Shown: positions 11,701 to 21,931 of the stretch, in pieces
Layout: each line of letters begins with the position of its first letter
How positions within the stretch are numbered: position 1 is the stretch's first letter
Assembly: GCA_037954235.1 (NCBI GenBank)
Contig: JBBMOA010000012.1
Coordinates: 3,032,501-3,096,500, forward strand
Source: Aulostomus chinensis
Lineage: Eukaryota > Chordata > Actinopteri > Syngnathiformes > Aulostomidae
DNA: 64,000 nucleotides
Direction of reading: 5' to 3'
Position numbers and translations under genes: made by a program
The notes under the pieces: model-generated
Seen by the model: the letters and a program-made list of their open reading frames with translations, nothing else
Told to the model about the DNA's origin: nothing
The model's database searches: none

Positions 11701-14700
11701 GGAAAATGCCTCACAGCTGCTGAGAGGACCGACGCACCAGCCTAGACAGCTTTGACAAAGACTAGCATTATAAAACAAGGCACATCTGCTGGTAATGTCT
11801 GTGGCAAACTGTGCAGATATACAATAATGACACAAACAAAATTCCTGCATAGACCATAAGTTACATAGGGTGGTATTTTGCAAAGGCACCATCAGTTCAG
11901 GGTCTGGGCTTAGCCCCGCCCACTACAAATACAAGTATCTTACAAACAATTCAGAGTGTTCTTTCCAGTAACTCAGAATGTTAACGGGTCGAGCCACACG
12001 TCTCTCCTGTGTTGGCCCGGTGCAGTAGAGGGAGATCCGGCTCCACCAGACCTTGGGTTATCAAAAGAGGGGTTTGGGTCACCGGGCTCATGTAGATATG
12101 ATGGTACCTCTCTCATTTCTTTTATTTTGGAGCCTCCTTTCCCTATGAGGGAGCCACACTGGCTGGCTGGCACGACGAGCCGTAAGGTGACAGGAGGCTT
12201 GCTGGTCGCCGGGCTGTTGCTCATGGAATTGATGATATCCTAGAGAACAAAAGCAGAGTAACTTTCATTTTGCTGGATAATATCTCAAACAGCTGGGCTC
12301 CCAAAATTCTGTTTGTTGGTAATCAGTATAAATCATTTTACAAGCTCGAAAGCCAATACCAATAAAACTCACAAAGAAATGACTCTCAATCATTCTGACA
12401 CCATTTTCACGTCTGCTTTGACTGTAAATTACAAGCTCCTTGGGTCTAGCAGACCAACTGAGACAAAAGTCACTGAGGACACAGTGAGGCACCGACGCCA
12501 TGCTCCCGTCATGTAGCGTGAATTTAGCTCTACTCCTGGCTGGGTGGGATCAAATACAGGTGCACAGATGAAAAGAACAGCAACACGGCTGACGATGTTC
12601 CCGTCTCTGGCTTAAAACCCCCGGTTCTGTCTGCAGTGTAGTTTTGACACCTTTTCAACAGCACAGTTCAAGATATCTATCACATTTTATCGACAAGTTT
12701 CAACTGAAAATGAGATCACGCCATCCTGTAATTACCACTTGTGGCCACTGATGTCAGCAGCTGTCGAATTGTTGCTTTAAAAAAAAAAAGTCTGTTTTCT
12801 CTGTAATCGGCCTTTAATTGAAAAAATGAATTGAATGCTTGACACGTCTGCCCGTTAAAAGAATGTTTTTCACGGCTGCTGTAACAGAAGTGCTGACTCA
12901 TGAGGCACTGTTGGGTCTCTTTAAAAGACATTCATTCAAAAAAATGTGTTGGGGAGCCGCCGCTCCGTCTCACCACCTTACAATCATCGTCTGTCTTGTC
13001 TTTCTTTCTTTCTTTTTTTACATTTTTTTTGCTTAAAATCAGCTCCTTATGATGTTTTGTCCCCAGTTTCGTGTTTTCTGAAAAAAAGAAAGAAGACGAC
13101 GACTTGTAAAGTGACGTGAGATTATTCTTGCAGTGGTTTAGTGCGAAATAAAACTGACCCGATTTCTCACTATTAAAAACAAAGACGTGGACTAAAGGTT
13201 CTCATACTTTGACTGAAGGTAGTTTATATACAGCCTGTGTTACCATAAATGTCAGAATATGGAGGAACTCAGAATTTAAAGGGCGCCTGGGTCGACTACG
13301 GAGCTGCAGTTTCCCTCCCAGGTGAAGAACTCATTTACCAGGGTCTTGCACTCCTCACTGTCAGAGTCCAGTTTGCACCAGTTTAGAACTGGGAGTCCAT
13401 TTGCCAGTCTTCATAAGGTCAAAGGTGAGTTAATGGCGTTGCGTGATTGTAGATTCAATTCATATCAACTCAACAATACAGCAGCCTCAGTGCTCACAGA
13501 CGATTTGCTCAGATCTGATTTAGATTTTTGGCTGCTGTCGTTTCTCTTTCAGGTGGTCAGTATCAGCTCCCAGTGGGAACTGGTTACACTCCTGAACAGA
13601 CCCGCAAAAACCCGACTGTAGTCAAATTTTATGGTTTCACTTGTAATCTGATGTGCTTTGGAAGCCAGAAAATTGGTGGGCAGATAATAAAGAAGATGAG
13701 GAGAAAGAAAGGCATCGAGTCCCAGGCTCCTTTCGAGCAACTTCAATAGCAGGCAGCTGGGTTTATCGCCCAGAATGCAGTCAATCCCTCTGTAAACGGG
13801 CATGTGAGCCAACAATCATCGCTTCACCGCAGTCTTCAGCTTCTACAGCTAGGATTTAATGCTCTCCACTTGTCTCTCACTCTGCAGCCATGTATTTTTC
13901 CTTGGCCCCATTCAGCCATTTAATTCGAAATTTCAAAGACAGAATGGTTGTTTGCCTCCCTCCAGTTTTGCTTGAACCTAAGCATCACCTCAAATACGGA
14001 CCAAGCCTAGCGCCACAGACCCACAGCAGACGTGTGAGGAATCTCTATCACAAGTGACAACATGGCTGTGTTTAATCGACTACAGCAACTAGAGATGGAG
14101 TTCGCCTGTGACCTCTTCAATTTCACAAGTTTCCTTGAAGGTACAGATCTCAGAGTCAGCTCTTTTTTGTGGCGCTTGATGAGAGCAAAAGGTCTTGAAA
14201 TGTCATCAGTTTTTATTGCTGAATGTCAAATGTTGATTCATAATGTGCTTATTTTGCGTTGCGCAGAAATACTTCCCCCACCCCCCTCTCAAAGCCACCA
14301 TACCTCCTCAAATTTGTAGGCAATCATAGCGAAAGCCTTGAAGATGGTGTCCGTTGGTCCCGTGATGGTGACGATCCTCTCGGGGCAGTTGCCCTCGGAG
14401 ATATTGATCCGTGCTCCACTCTAGGAAAAAAAACCCAGCATGTACACACTGTCAACGGACTCAACAACAGCTGAGCTCCACCTGGGAATGATGTCTTCAC
14501 TATTAATAGCTGAAGGGACAGAGCACTGCAGAAAGATGAGATGCTCTCGTTTATCTGATTCATATTCAGACACTTTAACACCTCACCTCTTCTCGCATCT
14601 TTTTTACCGTTTCCCCTTTCTGGAGAAGAAAGACACAAACAAACGATAATTAAAATTCTAAAAGCAATTTGAAATGTATTTTTCCAGTATGATCTAAGAG

Positions 14701-17700
14701 AAAAAATGTGAAAGGACCTTCAAATCTTATCATTTCCCTCCAAGGATGAGAAATAGTTGATTTAATAAAAGTCACCTACCTTTCCAATGATACTTCCAAC
14801 TTCCTGCAATAAAAAAGGAAAAGCATGGATCTTTTTAAATGTTTCATGTCAGTAATGGAAAAAAAAACTCTTGAGATTGTCAGAGGGACATGATAGCGCT
14901 CAGGCAGCTGGAACAGCTTCCTCATGCATGTCATCACGCTGTATGAGCTTAGTGCGTCGCCATGGGAACGTGAGGTTCATCCATCATGACCTTAAAGATG
15001 GAGGCCAGTTTATTCCCTAAACATCGACAGAACACGTTGTGACTTTGTTGCTCTCCAGTTCATTGACTTAAATTTATTATTTTCATTTCAGAATTTACAC
15101 CTCTTTTTTTAATCCCAATTTACTTCATAATGTTTTTTTTCAATGTAATAAACACTTATTGTCTTAAAAGATCCTCTACGATTACAGTCCAAGCATCGTC
15201 TCACAAAGATAACAACTTGTTTCAAGAACAATCGTCTCTACTTAACAAGAATTCGCTAAATGTTTTGGATTTTACAAGCCAAACACCTCGACTCTCGTAA
15301 CTTCTGCACGGTGAAATGTTGCTGCTGCCCTGAAAACAGCGTGTTATCTAAATATACTTGTACTCACTTGACTAGAAATCAAACAAATCTACAGTGAACC
15401 TGCGCTTGAAATGAAAAATTCCCTCCTGTGCCTTTTGAATCAGCCATGGTTTATTTCTTCACAATGGCAGCATGACACGTCTTTCCACGCCACCGAGAAC
15501 AAAAACCATGAAAAACTGACACGGGTGAATATTTTTGTTCCATGCCAGCCGTGATGCAACTTTGCGGCACTTTTTCGATGAAAGCCTTCAACCCATTCTT
15601 GTCAGCTCATTCTTCGGAAAAATGACGCAGCAGCGTCCGAGCGACGATGGCGATGGTGACTCCAAGAGGTTGAGTCCAGTTGCCTAGTTTGATCATTTTT
15701 TGACTCCAAAACCTTTTTAATTTGAGATTCTGTGCTCATCCACAGAGAGAGAGAGGGGGGGGGGTGTCTTGTGGGTTTATCTTGGGATGCCAGTTTGATG
15801 GCCATCCCAGGTTTTCATCTCTTTAGAAGTTTGTCTCCTTTGTCATTCGGCAGAGAATAAAACAATCAACGTGTGAGTGGCGTCCACACAACAAAGGTCA
15901 AAACATTTAGCCCTTAAAAAAAAAGAAAAGAAAAGAAAACCTTCAATTTTGAATTAAAAAAAGTTGCTGACATTAAAGCAATCCTGAGAAAAAACACCAC
16001 TTGTGTACAAAACCTGAGTAGCTTCGACCCAGTTTCACCCCACACAGTGTTTTCATTCTGCTTTGACCCTTCAGACGTTCAGGACGAGAGCGCTAAAACT
16101 GTGAGGGAGTGAAAGTGCAGCAGGTGTGAAGGGACGCTGCTTCGTGCTACTCAGTTTGGGGGAGAAGCCCTCAGACAACAGTGGAGGATAAATGTGGGTC
16201 ATTCTGCAACACGTCATCATTCTGGCCACCATGTGCCATCTTCTGGCAGGCTGCGGCGCCGATGTTCCAGCAGGGTTATACAAACCATCCCTGGGTCACT
16301 GCTGTCTGGAGCCCCCACCAGCCTGCAGAGCGCTTGGCTCTCAACACCAGGAGAGAATGTTGGCCCACGACTCTGCGGTCTGAACATGGCCCGCCCACTC
16401 CAAATCTGGAGCTGCAATTTGATTTTTGTATTTCAAGGCAATTATTATTATTGTCACTTCTATGAATTATGATACACATGCGGACTCATGCGACCATCCT
16501 CCAGCCACATGTAAGATGTAACACTAACAGGTGATGTCACAGGGAACAATACTAACGCTCGAGAGCAGACAGGTTCTCTTTATGTTTATCTTCATGAAAG
16601 GAGTTGCAGTGACTTCAGTTCGATTAAAGGAGCGAACTGTGTGCATGTACAGAACTACGCATCCCTCAGGACGGATGATCCACAGCTGATGCAGCATCGG
16701 TGAGGTGGCAGTAGGTTGTACCAGCGAGGTCAAAGTTCAAACGTAGAATAGTTTGAATTCTAGATGAGGACAGTTTGTGCACCAGTAACATTTTAAAGAT
16801 GGCACCAGCTGAAAAGCTTCCCCGGTAGGCTGAAGTTACCAGTTGAACATCTGGCTCCTCTCTAGAGCATTCTGGCTGGGTGGCCATGTAGAGGAGGGGG
16901 GGTGGATATACTGGTCGTACCAGGATATGTTGTAGTTTCAGGGTTTAAACCCTCAATGTCATTTGAGTTGCTGTTGGCTGGAATCATCACCAATAACAAT
17001 GATCCCTCCAGTTACTATCAACACGCTTTTTTGTTCTTGTGATTAAATGTTGGTTTTGAGCCAATAGATGAGACTTGATTGCCCTCCATGGGGATAAATA
17101 AAGTTTTTGGGGTCTGAACAGGAACTGAAGACGTTATTGCCTGCAGTGTCTTAGTTGTGGGACGGGCTGTCATGCTGGGAGATAAACGGTGTGTCTCGGT
17201 GGTGAAAACGAAAGTCCACACAGATTTAGCTTGCTGGTTTCAAGTTAGCCATCAGTTTGGGCATTACAAGCTAAGTTAAGGGACAACATCTGCATGGCAG
17301 CTGCAGAGATGAGATGCATGCAATGGAATTTTTCAAGGTGATCTTTTACAGAGTTTGGATGCAACAAATATGAGCCGCCGTGACTCGGGAGGTAAAAGTT
17401 TGTTTACTACTCAGAGCTCCTGCTGTCCACATGTCCAAGTGTCCTTGAGAAAGGTGCAGGACCCCAGACTGGTCCCGACGGTGACGTCACACCTGGCATG
17501 GTAGCTCTCTACTACGGCTGGAGGAGAAGCTGCTTTAGACTAATGCGCTCTATAAAAACAGCCATTTATAGATACAGACCTACCGCTGGTGGGCTTTTGT
17601 TCCTTAATGCGAAGTCATCTAAAGCACCTTTAGTGAATCTGGGATGAATTCACAGAGATTAGACCCTCCAGTGAATTACTGAAGCACTTCCAAAAAGTTG

Positions 17701-18175
17701 GGACACTCACAGGAGGCAGATTTAAAACTAAAGTTTATGCAGCACAGCCTGAGATATTATAATATTCTCTGTCTAAGTATGGATGCTGTATCCTGTGTTT
17801 CTTATTATCCACCAAAAAGCATCTTCTCATTAAACCCTCCCTGCCAGGTAAATGCAAATGTTCTTCAAACAGCATGCCCCTAGCTCACAACATTCCTGCT
17901 AAATTCAGTAGGTCCACGTCTAAGCCGGGATAAGACGTCATCAAGCCGAGATAATGCCGTCATTAGGGTACGGCTCCGACTTTAAAGTTCCTCCAGAAGA
18001 TGTTACACAAGGTCGTTAGTGGCTTAAATGTCCCTGCAAGGAAGAAACTAATTCCGTGTCTAATTTCTCTCCCCAAAGCCAGTTATGAAAGTCTGCTTAC
18101 TTTTCCATGCATGAGGAGGCGGATGGTGAGGGTGACATTGAGGCCGCCCTCCGACTGGACTTTGGTGGGCTCCAT
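2563..18175 (-). CDS. pcbp3: pcbp3, poly(rC)-binding protein 3 (11 exons seen; 3' terminal exon missing)
   Basis: Composite entry for the gene; the exons are listed separately. Joined on the minus strand they give 309 codons plus 2 nt with no stop. The product is a triple-KH RNA-binding protein: KH1 (residues about 12-83, loop GKKG), KH2 (about 98-170, loop GKGG), a Pro/Gln-rich linker, and KH3 (from about 247, loop GRQG). Family knowledge: PCBPs bind C-rich single-stranded RNA and DNA and act in mRNA stability, translation and splicing; PCBP3 is the least studied paralogue. It is assigned to PCBP3 rather than PCBP1/2/4 because the linker reads SPPKGATIPYRPKPASTP, QLTKLHQLAMQQTPF and GLDASPPASTHELTIPND, KH1 reads KGETVKKMREE, and the second KH is preceded by DIINSMSNSPATSKPP. 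The known family C-terminus (roughly RLTSEVTGMGTL) is not encoded in 1-2562. The assignment rests on remembered family sequences, not a search. Confidence 0.95.
2978..3030 (-). CDS. pcbp3: pcbp3 coding exon 10 (linker to KH3 beta-1)
   Basis: A 53-nt exon that completes the split Gly and reads LDASPPASTHELTIPND. The acceptor is CTTCAG and the donor GTGAGG. LDASPPASTHELTIPND is a PCBP3 signature; THELTIPND begins KH3. It ends in phase 0, 245 bp from the next exon. Confidence 0.95.
5207..5285 (-). CDS. pcbp3: pcbp3 coding exon 9 (linker)
   Basis: It encodes QLTKLHQLAMQQTPFTPLGQ then TTPAFP plus the first base of a Gly codon. The acceptor is TTCAG in front of CAG, and the donor is GTACGT. It ends in phase 1 and joins the next exon as PAFPG-LDASPP. 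A one-residue (CAG) shift of the acceptor is possible because the site reads CAGCAG. Confidence 0.94.
7096..7137 (-). CDS. pcbp3: pcbp3 coding exon 8 (linker)
   Basis: A 42-nt exon encoding AYTIQGQYAIPHPD, with a CTCCAG acceptor and a GTGAGT donor. This segment is shared by PCBP2 and PCBP3; HPD rather than QPD fits PCBP3. Phase 0. Confidence 0.95.
7671..8177 (-). mobile_element. PIF/Harbinger-like non-autonomous element with MADF/Myb-SANT-like remnant
   Basis: The ends form imperfect terminal inverted repeats of about 40 bp. The right end (reverse complement TTAAGCCTGGTTTATGCTTC...) matches the left end aagctttgtttatgcaacgg at roughly two thirds of positions. Both ends are full of CG-rich gacgca/gcgtag words. 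Inside, on the minus strand from 7941, an ORF begins MDQAEERVIKEVRKYDHLYS and continues RQMANNLWR. This resembles the MADF (Myb/SANT-like) DNA-binding domain of the second Harbinger protein. It is about 35 residues long and then runs into unrelated sequence. No transposase remains. TTA/TAA at the right edge fits the family's target site. It lies in the pcbp3 intron between exons 7 and 8. Confidence 0.6.
7830..7941 (-). pseudogene. MADF/Myb-SANT-like ORF remnant of a Harbinger transposon
   Basis: MDQAEERVIKEVRKYDHLYS...MANNLWR has the 'ERVI..VRKY..LYD....WR' pattern of MADF domains. It covers only about half a domain, and the open frame after it is non-homologous filler. Interpreted as a decayed transposon gene, not a host gene. 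Confidence 0.5.
8297..8345 (+). repeat. 'actttattgatcc' fish repeat fragment
   Basis: catactttattgatcctgag followed by ggacattaaag matches a widespread fish retroelement-tail motif (actttattgatccccagggg...). Another copy lies in the opposite orientation at about 17079-17110. Confidence 0.5.
8978..9052 (-). CDS. pcbp3: pcbp3 coding exon 7 (start of KH2-KH3 linker)
   Basis: It encodes 25 residues: SPPKGATIPYRPKPASTP then VIFSGGQ. It sits between a TTCTAG acceptor and a GTAAGA donor. VIFSGGQ replaces the VIFAGGQ of the mammalian protein. The linker is Pro-rich and presumably disordered. Phase 0. Confidence 0.95.
9161..9469. mobile_element. MITE-like element with imperfect TIRs (family A, fullest copy)
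   Basis: It begins tgtccatcgtccccagagcc and ends, reading in from the right on the other strand, TGTCTATCCTCTACAGAGTC. The inverted ends are about 25-30 bp long and about 70 percent alike. The right half holds the block cattcattgtgctaagctaa. Related blocks occur at 18690-18790, 45544-45670 (reverse) and 59690-59770 (reverse). No coding capacity. It lies in the intron between exons 6 and 7. Confidence 0.5.
10671..10799 (-). CDS. pcbp3: pcbp3 coding exon 6 (second half of KH2)
   Basis: It encodes 43 residues, from STGAQVQVAGDMLPNSTERA to CVKQICVVMLE. It sits between a GTCCAG acceptor and a GTAGAG donor. The VTISGTPEAIIQ stretch is the PCBP3-type version (PCBP2 has ITIAGIPQSIIE). Phase 0. Confidence 0.96.
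12108..12239 (-). CDS. pcbp3: pcbp3 coding exon 5 (inter-KH linker and first half of KH2)
   Basis: It encodes 44 residues: DIINSMSNSPATSKPP, then VTLRLVVPASQCGSLIGKGG and SKIKEMRE. It sits between a CTCTAG acceptor and a GTACCA donor. The KH2 loop GKGG is intact. KIKEMRE differs from the usual KIKEIRE by Ile to Met. Phase 0. Confidence 0.96.
14304..14420 (-). CDS. pcbp3: pcbp3 coding exon 4 (second half of KH1)
   Basis: It encodes 39 residues, from SGARINISEGNCPERIVTIT to AMIAYKFEE. It sits between a CCTAG acceptor and a GTATGG donor. It covers the beta-2/beta-3/alpha-3 part of KH1. The segment reads GPTDTIFKAF, where the human protein as I recall it has GPTDAIFKAF, a conservative change. 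Phase 0. Confidence 0.95.
14587..14619 (-). CDS. pcbp3: pcbp3 coding exon 3 (33-nt microexon, KH1)
   Basis: It encodes KGETVKKMREE, between a CTCCAG acceptor and a GTGAGG donor. It completes the KH1 GxxG loop: the GKKG motif is split between exons 2 and 3 by a 160-bp intron. The Thr in KGETVKK is the PCBP3-type residue (PCBP2 has Ser there). Phase 0. Confidence 0.95.
14780..14803 (-). CDS. pcbp3: pcbp3 coding exon 2 (24-nt microexon, KH1)
   Basis: It encodes exactly EVGSIIGK, between a TTGCAG acceptor and a GTAGGT donor. This is the first half of the KH1 GxxG loop (G-K). A 24-nt exon here is characteristic of multi-exon PCBP genes as I remember them. It is phase 0 on both sides. Confidence 0.95.
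17079..17110 (-). repeat. 'ggggataaataaag' fish repeat fragment
   Basis: ttgccctccatggggataaa followed by taaagttttt is the reverse-oriented counterpart of the repeat at 8297-8345. Too short to classify further. Confidence 0.4.
17380..17571 (+). mobile_element. Diverged tRNA-derived SINE
   Basis: It contains the conserved body catgtccaagtgtccttgag, a ccccagactggtcccga-like segment, and a tail aatgcgctctataaaaacag followed by ccattta. This is the arrangement of a common teleost SINE. The head (gactcgggaggt) is a weak A-box-like remnant. The same body motif is found at 29472-29491. Confidence 0.55.
18101..18175 (-). CDS. pcbp3: pcbp3 coding exon 1 (start codon, KH1 beta-1)
   Basis: It encodes 25 residues, starting MEPTKVQSEGGLNVTLTI and ending LLMHGK, then the donor GTAAGC. 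The EGGLNVTLTIRLLMHGK stretch is the start of KH1 in all PCBPs. The ATG at 18175 is chosen because family proteins begin here (human short form MESKVSEGG...). An in-frame TGA lies 45-47 nt upstream if the outer acceptor at 18252 is used. If the inner acceptor at 18192 is used, the frame stays open upstream (GPPSGL before the Met). The exon ends in phase 0. The next exon is 3.3 kb away. Confidence 0.95.
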
Positions 18176-18252
18176 GAGACCAGATGGCGGTCCTGGAATG
18201 GGACGTCCTCAGAAGGGGAAGGAATAGGGTGGTATTCCAGCCAGCCAGTCAC
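18176..18252 (-). other. pcbp3: 5' part of the ATG exon with two candidate splice acceptors
   Basis: On the minus strand, a TTTTGCAG acceptor would start the exon at 18252 and a CATTCCAG acceptor would start it at 18192. Both have pyrimidine-rich tracts before them. They are exactly 60 nt apart, so both enter the ATG frame in the same phase, but the 60-nt segment contains an in-frame TGA. The outer site therefore fixes the ATG at 18175 as the start, while the inner site would allow upstream coding sequence. Which is used cannot be decided from sequence alone. Confidence 0.55.
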
Positions 18253-18689
18253 CTGCAAAACACCGTGTGCGCACATATGCACGCACACACACACACATTT
18301 ATAGAAAATTATCTTGGAATGGAGGACCCGTGAGCTTCCTCTTAATGGTCTCAGGTATCCTTCATCAAGCTCACATGATGGAGAAGAGCATCATATCCTC
18401 CCAGTATAGGAGGTCACAGAGAAGCCATCCATTTATAAACATCAGCTAAACACAGAGACACGGCAGGTTAACTGGTTATTAATGGTGCAGACCCACAGGT
18501 CGCACGGTGGAGGTTCCACGAGCTGAGGAAAAAGCTGCTGTAGGCATCAGGGAACTCCTTCCAGCTGTGTGTTTGATTCCTAATCTGAACATTCGTCATG
18601 AAGGTTAAACTCCACATGTATTAATGCAGGTAAACGCAACACGTGCAAAAAGGCTCTTTGATGACGTTTGCTTGACGTGGGCTAACACT

Positions 18690-18790
18690 TCACACCCACC
18701 AGCATTCATTGTGCTAAGCTAACTAGCGTGCATCTCAGCTCCCTAGAGAACGGGGTCTAACTTCCCGTGTGGCTCTGTGGACGACGGACA
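18690..18790. repeat. Family-A repeat fragment
   Basis: It contains cattcattgtgctaagctaa, ctagcgtgcatctcagctcc and ggctctgtggacgacggaca, in the same order as the right half of the element at 9161-9469. Confidence 0.55.
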
Positions 18791-20600
18791 GTAAGATAAT
18801 TTCCTGCGTGCTTACAGAAAGCGCCTTTGTGCTCTGCTCTGCACTTCTAACTTCATATTTGACTTTCAAAGAGTGTGTAACAAGATTTCTACAAGCAGTA
18901 CAACAGGTTCATAGTTCTGCGTGTTTGCTAGAAAACCACAATGCTCAGCTTGCTCTCTCTTCTATTTCAGTAAGTAAACAGGCCACCGCATCTCATACTG
19001 GGAATATAATAAACTACCTTTGTAGTGGACTGTTGTGACTCCAGCACAGTGAAGATTATTTTATGATGCCCCCACACAACATTTGCTCCGTGATTTATAC
19101 TCTCTGTAATTGTGTGTCGACTGTCTGGAGGTAACCAAGCCTAATTAGATTCATGTTCCACAGATATTGTTTCTCTCTTGCCTTGTTTTTTTTTTTTTTT
19201 TATTTTAAATTTTTTTTTTTAAACGTGATCAACTTGTGTGTAATCACAGGAGAAAAACTCAGCCGGCGTCTCCTTTGGTTCAGAACGTAGTTATAGAGTC
19301 TGAGAAAATGGAAAAACAGCCACCTATGCAGGAATCCCATCATTCGTCCACTGTGCTGGAGATAAAAACTAAATAAGGTCCTGGTCTGGATGTAAATATT
19401 TCAGTGCAAATCACTGTGCTGTACCTTCATGAGAGCAGTATTCCAGTGTCCTAAGGCTCACAGGATGTTTTCTAGGAGTTGGATATCAACAGTTTCCTCC
19501 TCCAGCCTTCGTTGCTCTGCGTCAATTTACTTTGCCTCCTTGCTACCAATACAGCCGTCCGCGAACGCTATTCCAATAACTGAACGTTTCCTTTCTGTGC
19601 AGAATAAATTCTCTTCATTTGAATAAATTTGTATTCAGCTAACTCTGCTATATATATTACAAAGAAATCAAAGAAGTCAGAACACAGGAAGAGACCTTTG
19701 CAGTTGCCAGGCTCACAGCGAGCGAGAGATTCAAATCCTACAGTTATTCACTCAATTATCACAACTGGACCTCCTATGCGGTCTGGCCTATTAACTGGAG
19801 TAGTGACCAAGAGTATACCTGCTATGACTCAAACCCGTGGTAGAGGCGTTATGGGAAAACAGATGAAATAGATGAAAGTGTTGATGGAGGGAGTAAGACA
19901 ACGCCCTCCAAGGCGTCCATTATCAGGAGATATTGGATGACAGCGAGCCAGAGATCCCCTCAAGGGGGTTCCAGTCTGTCAGGCCTGCAGCTGAAGCAAT
20001 GGACGCAGGTCAAAATACAGAAAAGGTCCCACAAAGAACTCCCCCTCCCCTCCAGAGTCTGCTTGTTTTGTCACTTGTTGGTCGGCTTCCTCCCAAAGAC
20101 TGGAGCAGGAACACGAAAGGGAGAACTCTATATTTCTGAGACAAAAATCTTTTGAAAACATGCATATACACAGCCTTGCCCCTCCCATCCCGTTCCTCCC
20201 CCACAGACTCTTCCCCCTTGCAGTCTGGGATGACATACAAGAAGATCCATACCAGAAAGACTGGGCGGCTGAACGGTTTTTCCTCAATCAATCAAGCAAT
20301 CAAACAAACTCAATTGCCAGCACATACGCCCTGTCCTTATCTTTTGCTCTACATGGTTTCTGTCCTGAAATGTGTTTTTAGGGGAAGACAGCTTCTGTTT
20401 TCGATGTATGGAAGTGCGTAATGAAATGACAAGGAAATCTGAATTGAATACAAACTAAAAAACAAAGGACCTCCCACATTCACAGCGCTGCAACGACACT
20501 TCAGCTCCACAACCTGCCTTCCCTCTATGCTCACAGGTGAGAGTTAGCAGAGACCAGTCGTGGCGGCTCAGGCGTTTTTCAGATATTCATGAGAGCCGAC

Positions 20601-20694
20601 CGTGATCTTGACCTTTGACCATTAAAATCTGTAATTCATCCATGAGTCCAAGTTTTTGGACAATTGCTCCAAATATGAAACAAATCCTTCAGGT
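20601..20694 (+). repeat. Dispersed repeat ('gacctttgacc ... catgagtcca')
   Basis: It contains cttgacctttgaccattaaa, then aattcatccatgagtccaag, then a ccaaatatgaaac-like stretch. This is the same family as 48961-49080. Confidence 0.6.
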
Positions 20695-21902
20695 ATTAGT
20701 TTAATGGGATTGGATGACTGTTCCACTGCCCTCCCTCAGCCAGTACAATCGTATCCGGTCATACACAGTCATAAAAAGTATGTAGATGATTTAGAAATGG
20801 ACAACACTCATGTAGAATCCAGCCAGTAGCGTGCTGACTCACCACCGTAGCACTTTAGCCAGCCAGCATCCCCAAATCTGATCTGAGATCGGTGACTATT
20901 TTATGTCCCAAAGCCAAAGAGGACGAGTTCTGAAGCGGTAGAGAAACAAGACCTCCTGTTCTGACTGTTAGCACAAAGCTAACTTTTGCTGTGGGTTTTT
21001 GTCTGATTGACGGTTTCAACGGTTCAACAAAATCATGCAATGTCAGATTCTATGTTAACTTTTGATGTTAGCAGGCCGTGCCATTCAGGTTGGCTTTGCT
21101 GTATCTTTATGCATTTAACTATGTTTTTTGGTGTTGCATGTTATCTCATTTGTGGAAGCTCAAACTATCTTTTGCATCAGCGAATGTCCAACTGAATACT
21201 TTAATATACAGTAACTGTCTATGCTAACAGTCCGTGATAGCAGAGAATGAATATTAAATGCCCTATTTAGCATTCTTAGTGTCCATCCATAGTCATCCAA
21301 GGACAGCCGCTGCTTTATGGATGTGCTTTTCCTTCATCACGCGATCCATGGATGAGAACATCAGCATGTAGATTCATTTATGCGGGGAAAAAGAAAACCT
21401 CTAAAGAAAAATGTTACACAGTGCTATTCATCTAAATTAGCAGTACTGTGTACACATAGTACACGCCATCAAAGTGAGTTGTAACAATCCAGCAAAAAGT
21501 GCCTTCATTTGTTTAATGTGGATACAGCAGCTGTCCAAATGCCCCTCTGCATTCAGAGCGTGTTGGGTGTTAAAAAGAACATGATTATTATTCTCATTAT
21601 TACATGAAAGGGAGGTTATCAGGGATCTTTTGTACTGATATCTGTTTAAATGGATGTTCTAAGTTGTCACCTGGATGAAAGCGTCATTGTTGCGAATGAC
21701 ACCAATCAGATCGGTGTCACTTCCTTCAGATTTGTTCCTCCAGTGCTGAACTCCAGATGAGTTTACTCAGCCTTGGTACATGCTACGCAGATACATAACG
21801 CTTTCCTACACTGGCGGTAGTGGACGTGCTTTAAGCTGTTGCCTCATCCACCCAGTCATGGTGGAGGCTGCTGTGCAAGGGCGGAGTCGAACATGAGGGA
21901 AT

Positions 21903-21931
21903 CTTCATTTTTGGGTGAACTGTCTCTTTAA
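21903..21931 (-). repeat. End motif of a fish DNA-transposon-like repeat
   Basis: catttttgggtgaactgtct followed by ctttaa is the reverse complement of the well-known ttaaagggatagttcacccaaaaatg motif seen at ends of abundant fish repeats. No partner end was recognised nearby. Confidence 0.4.
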
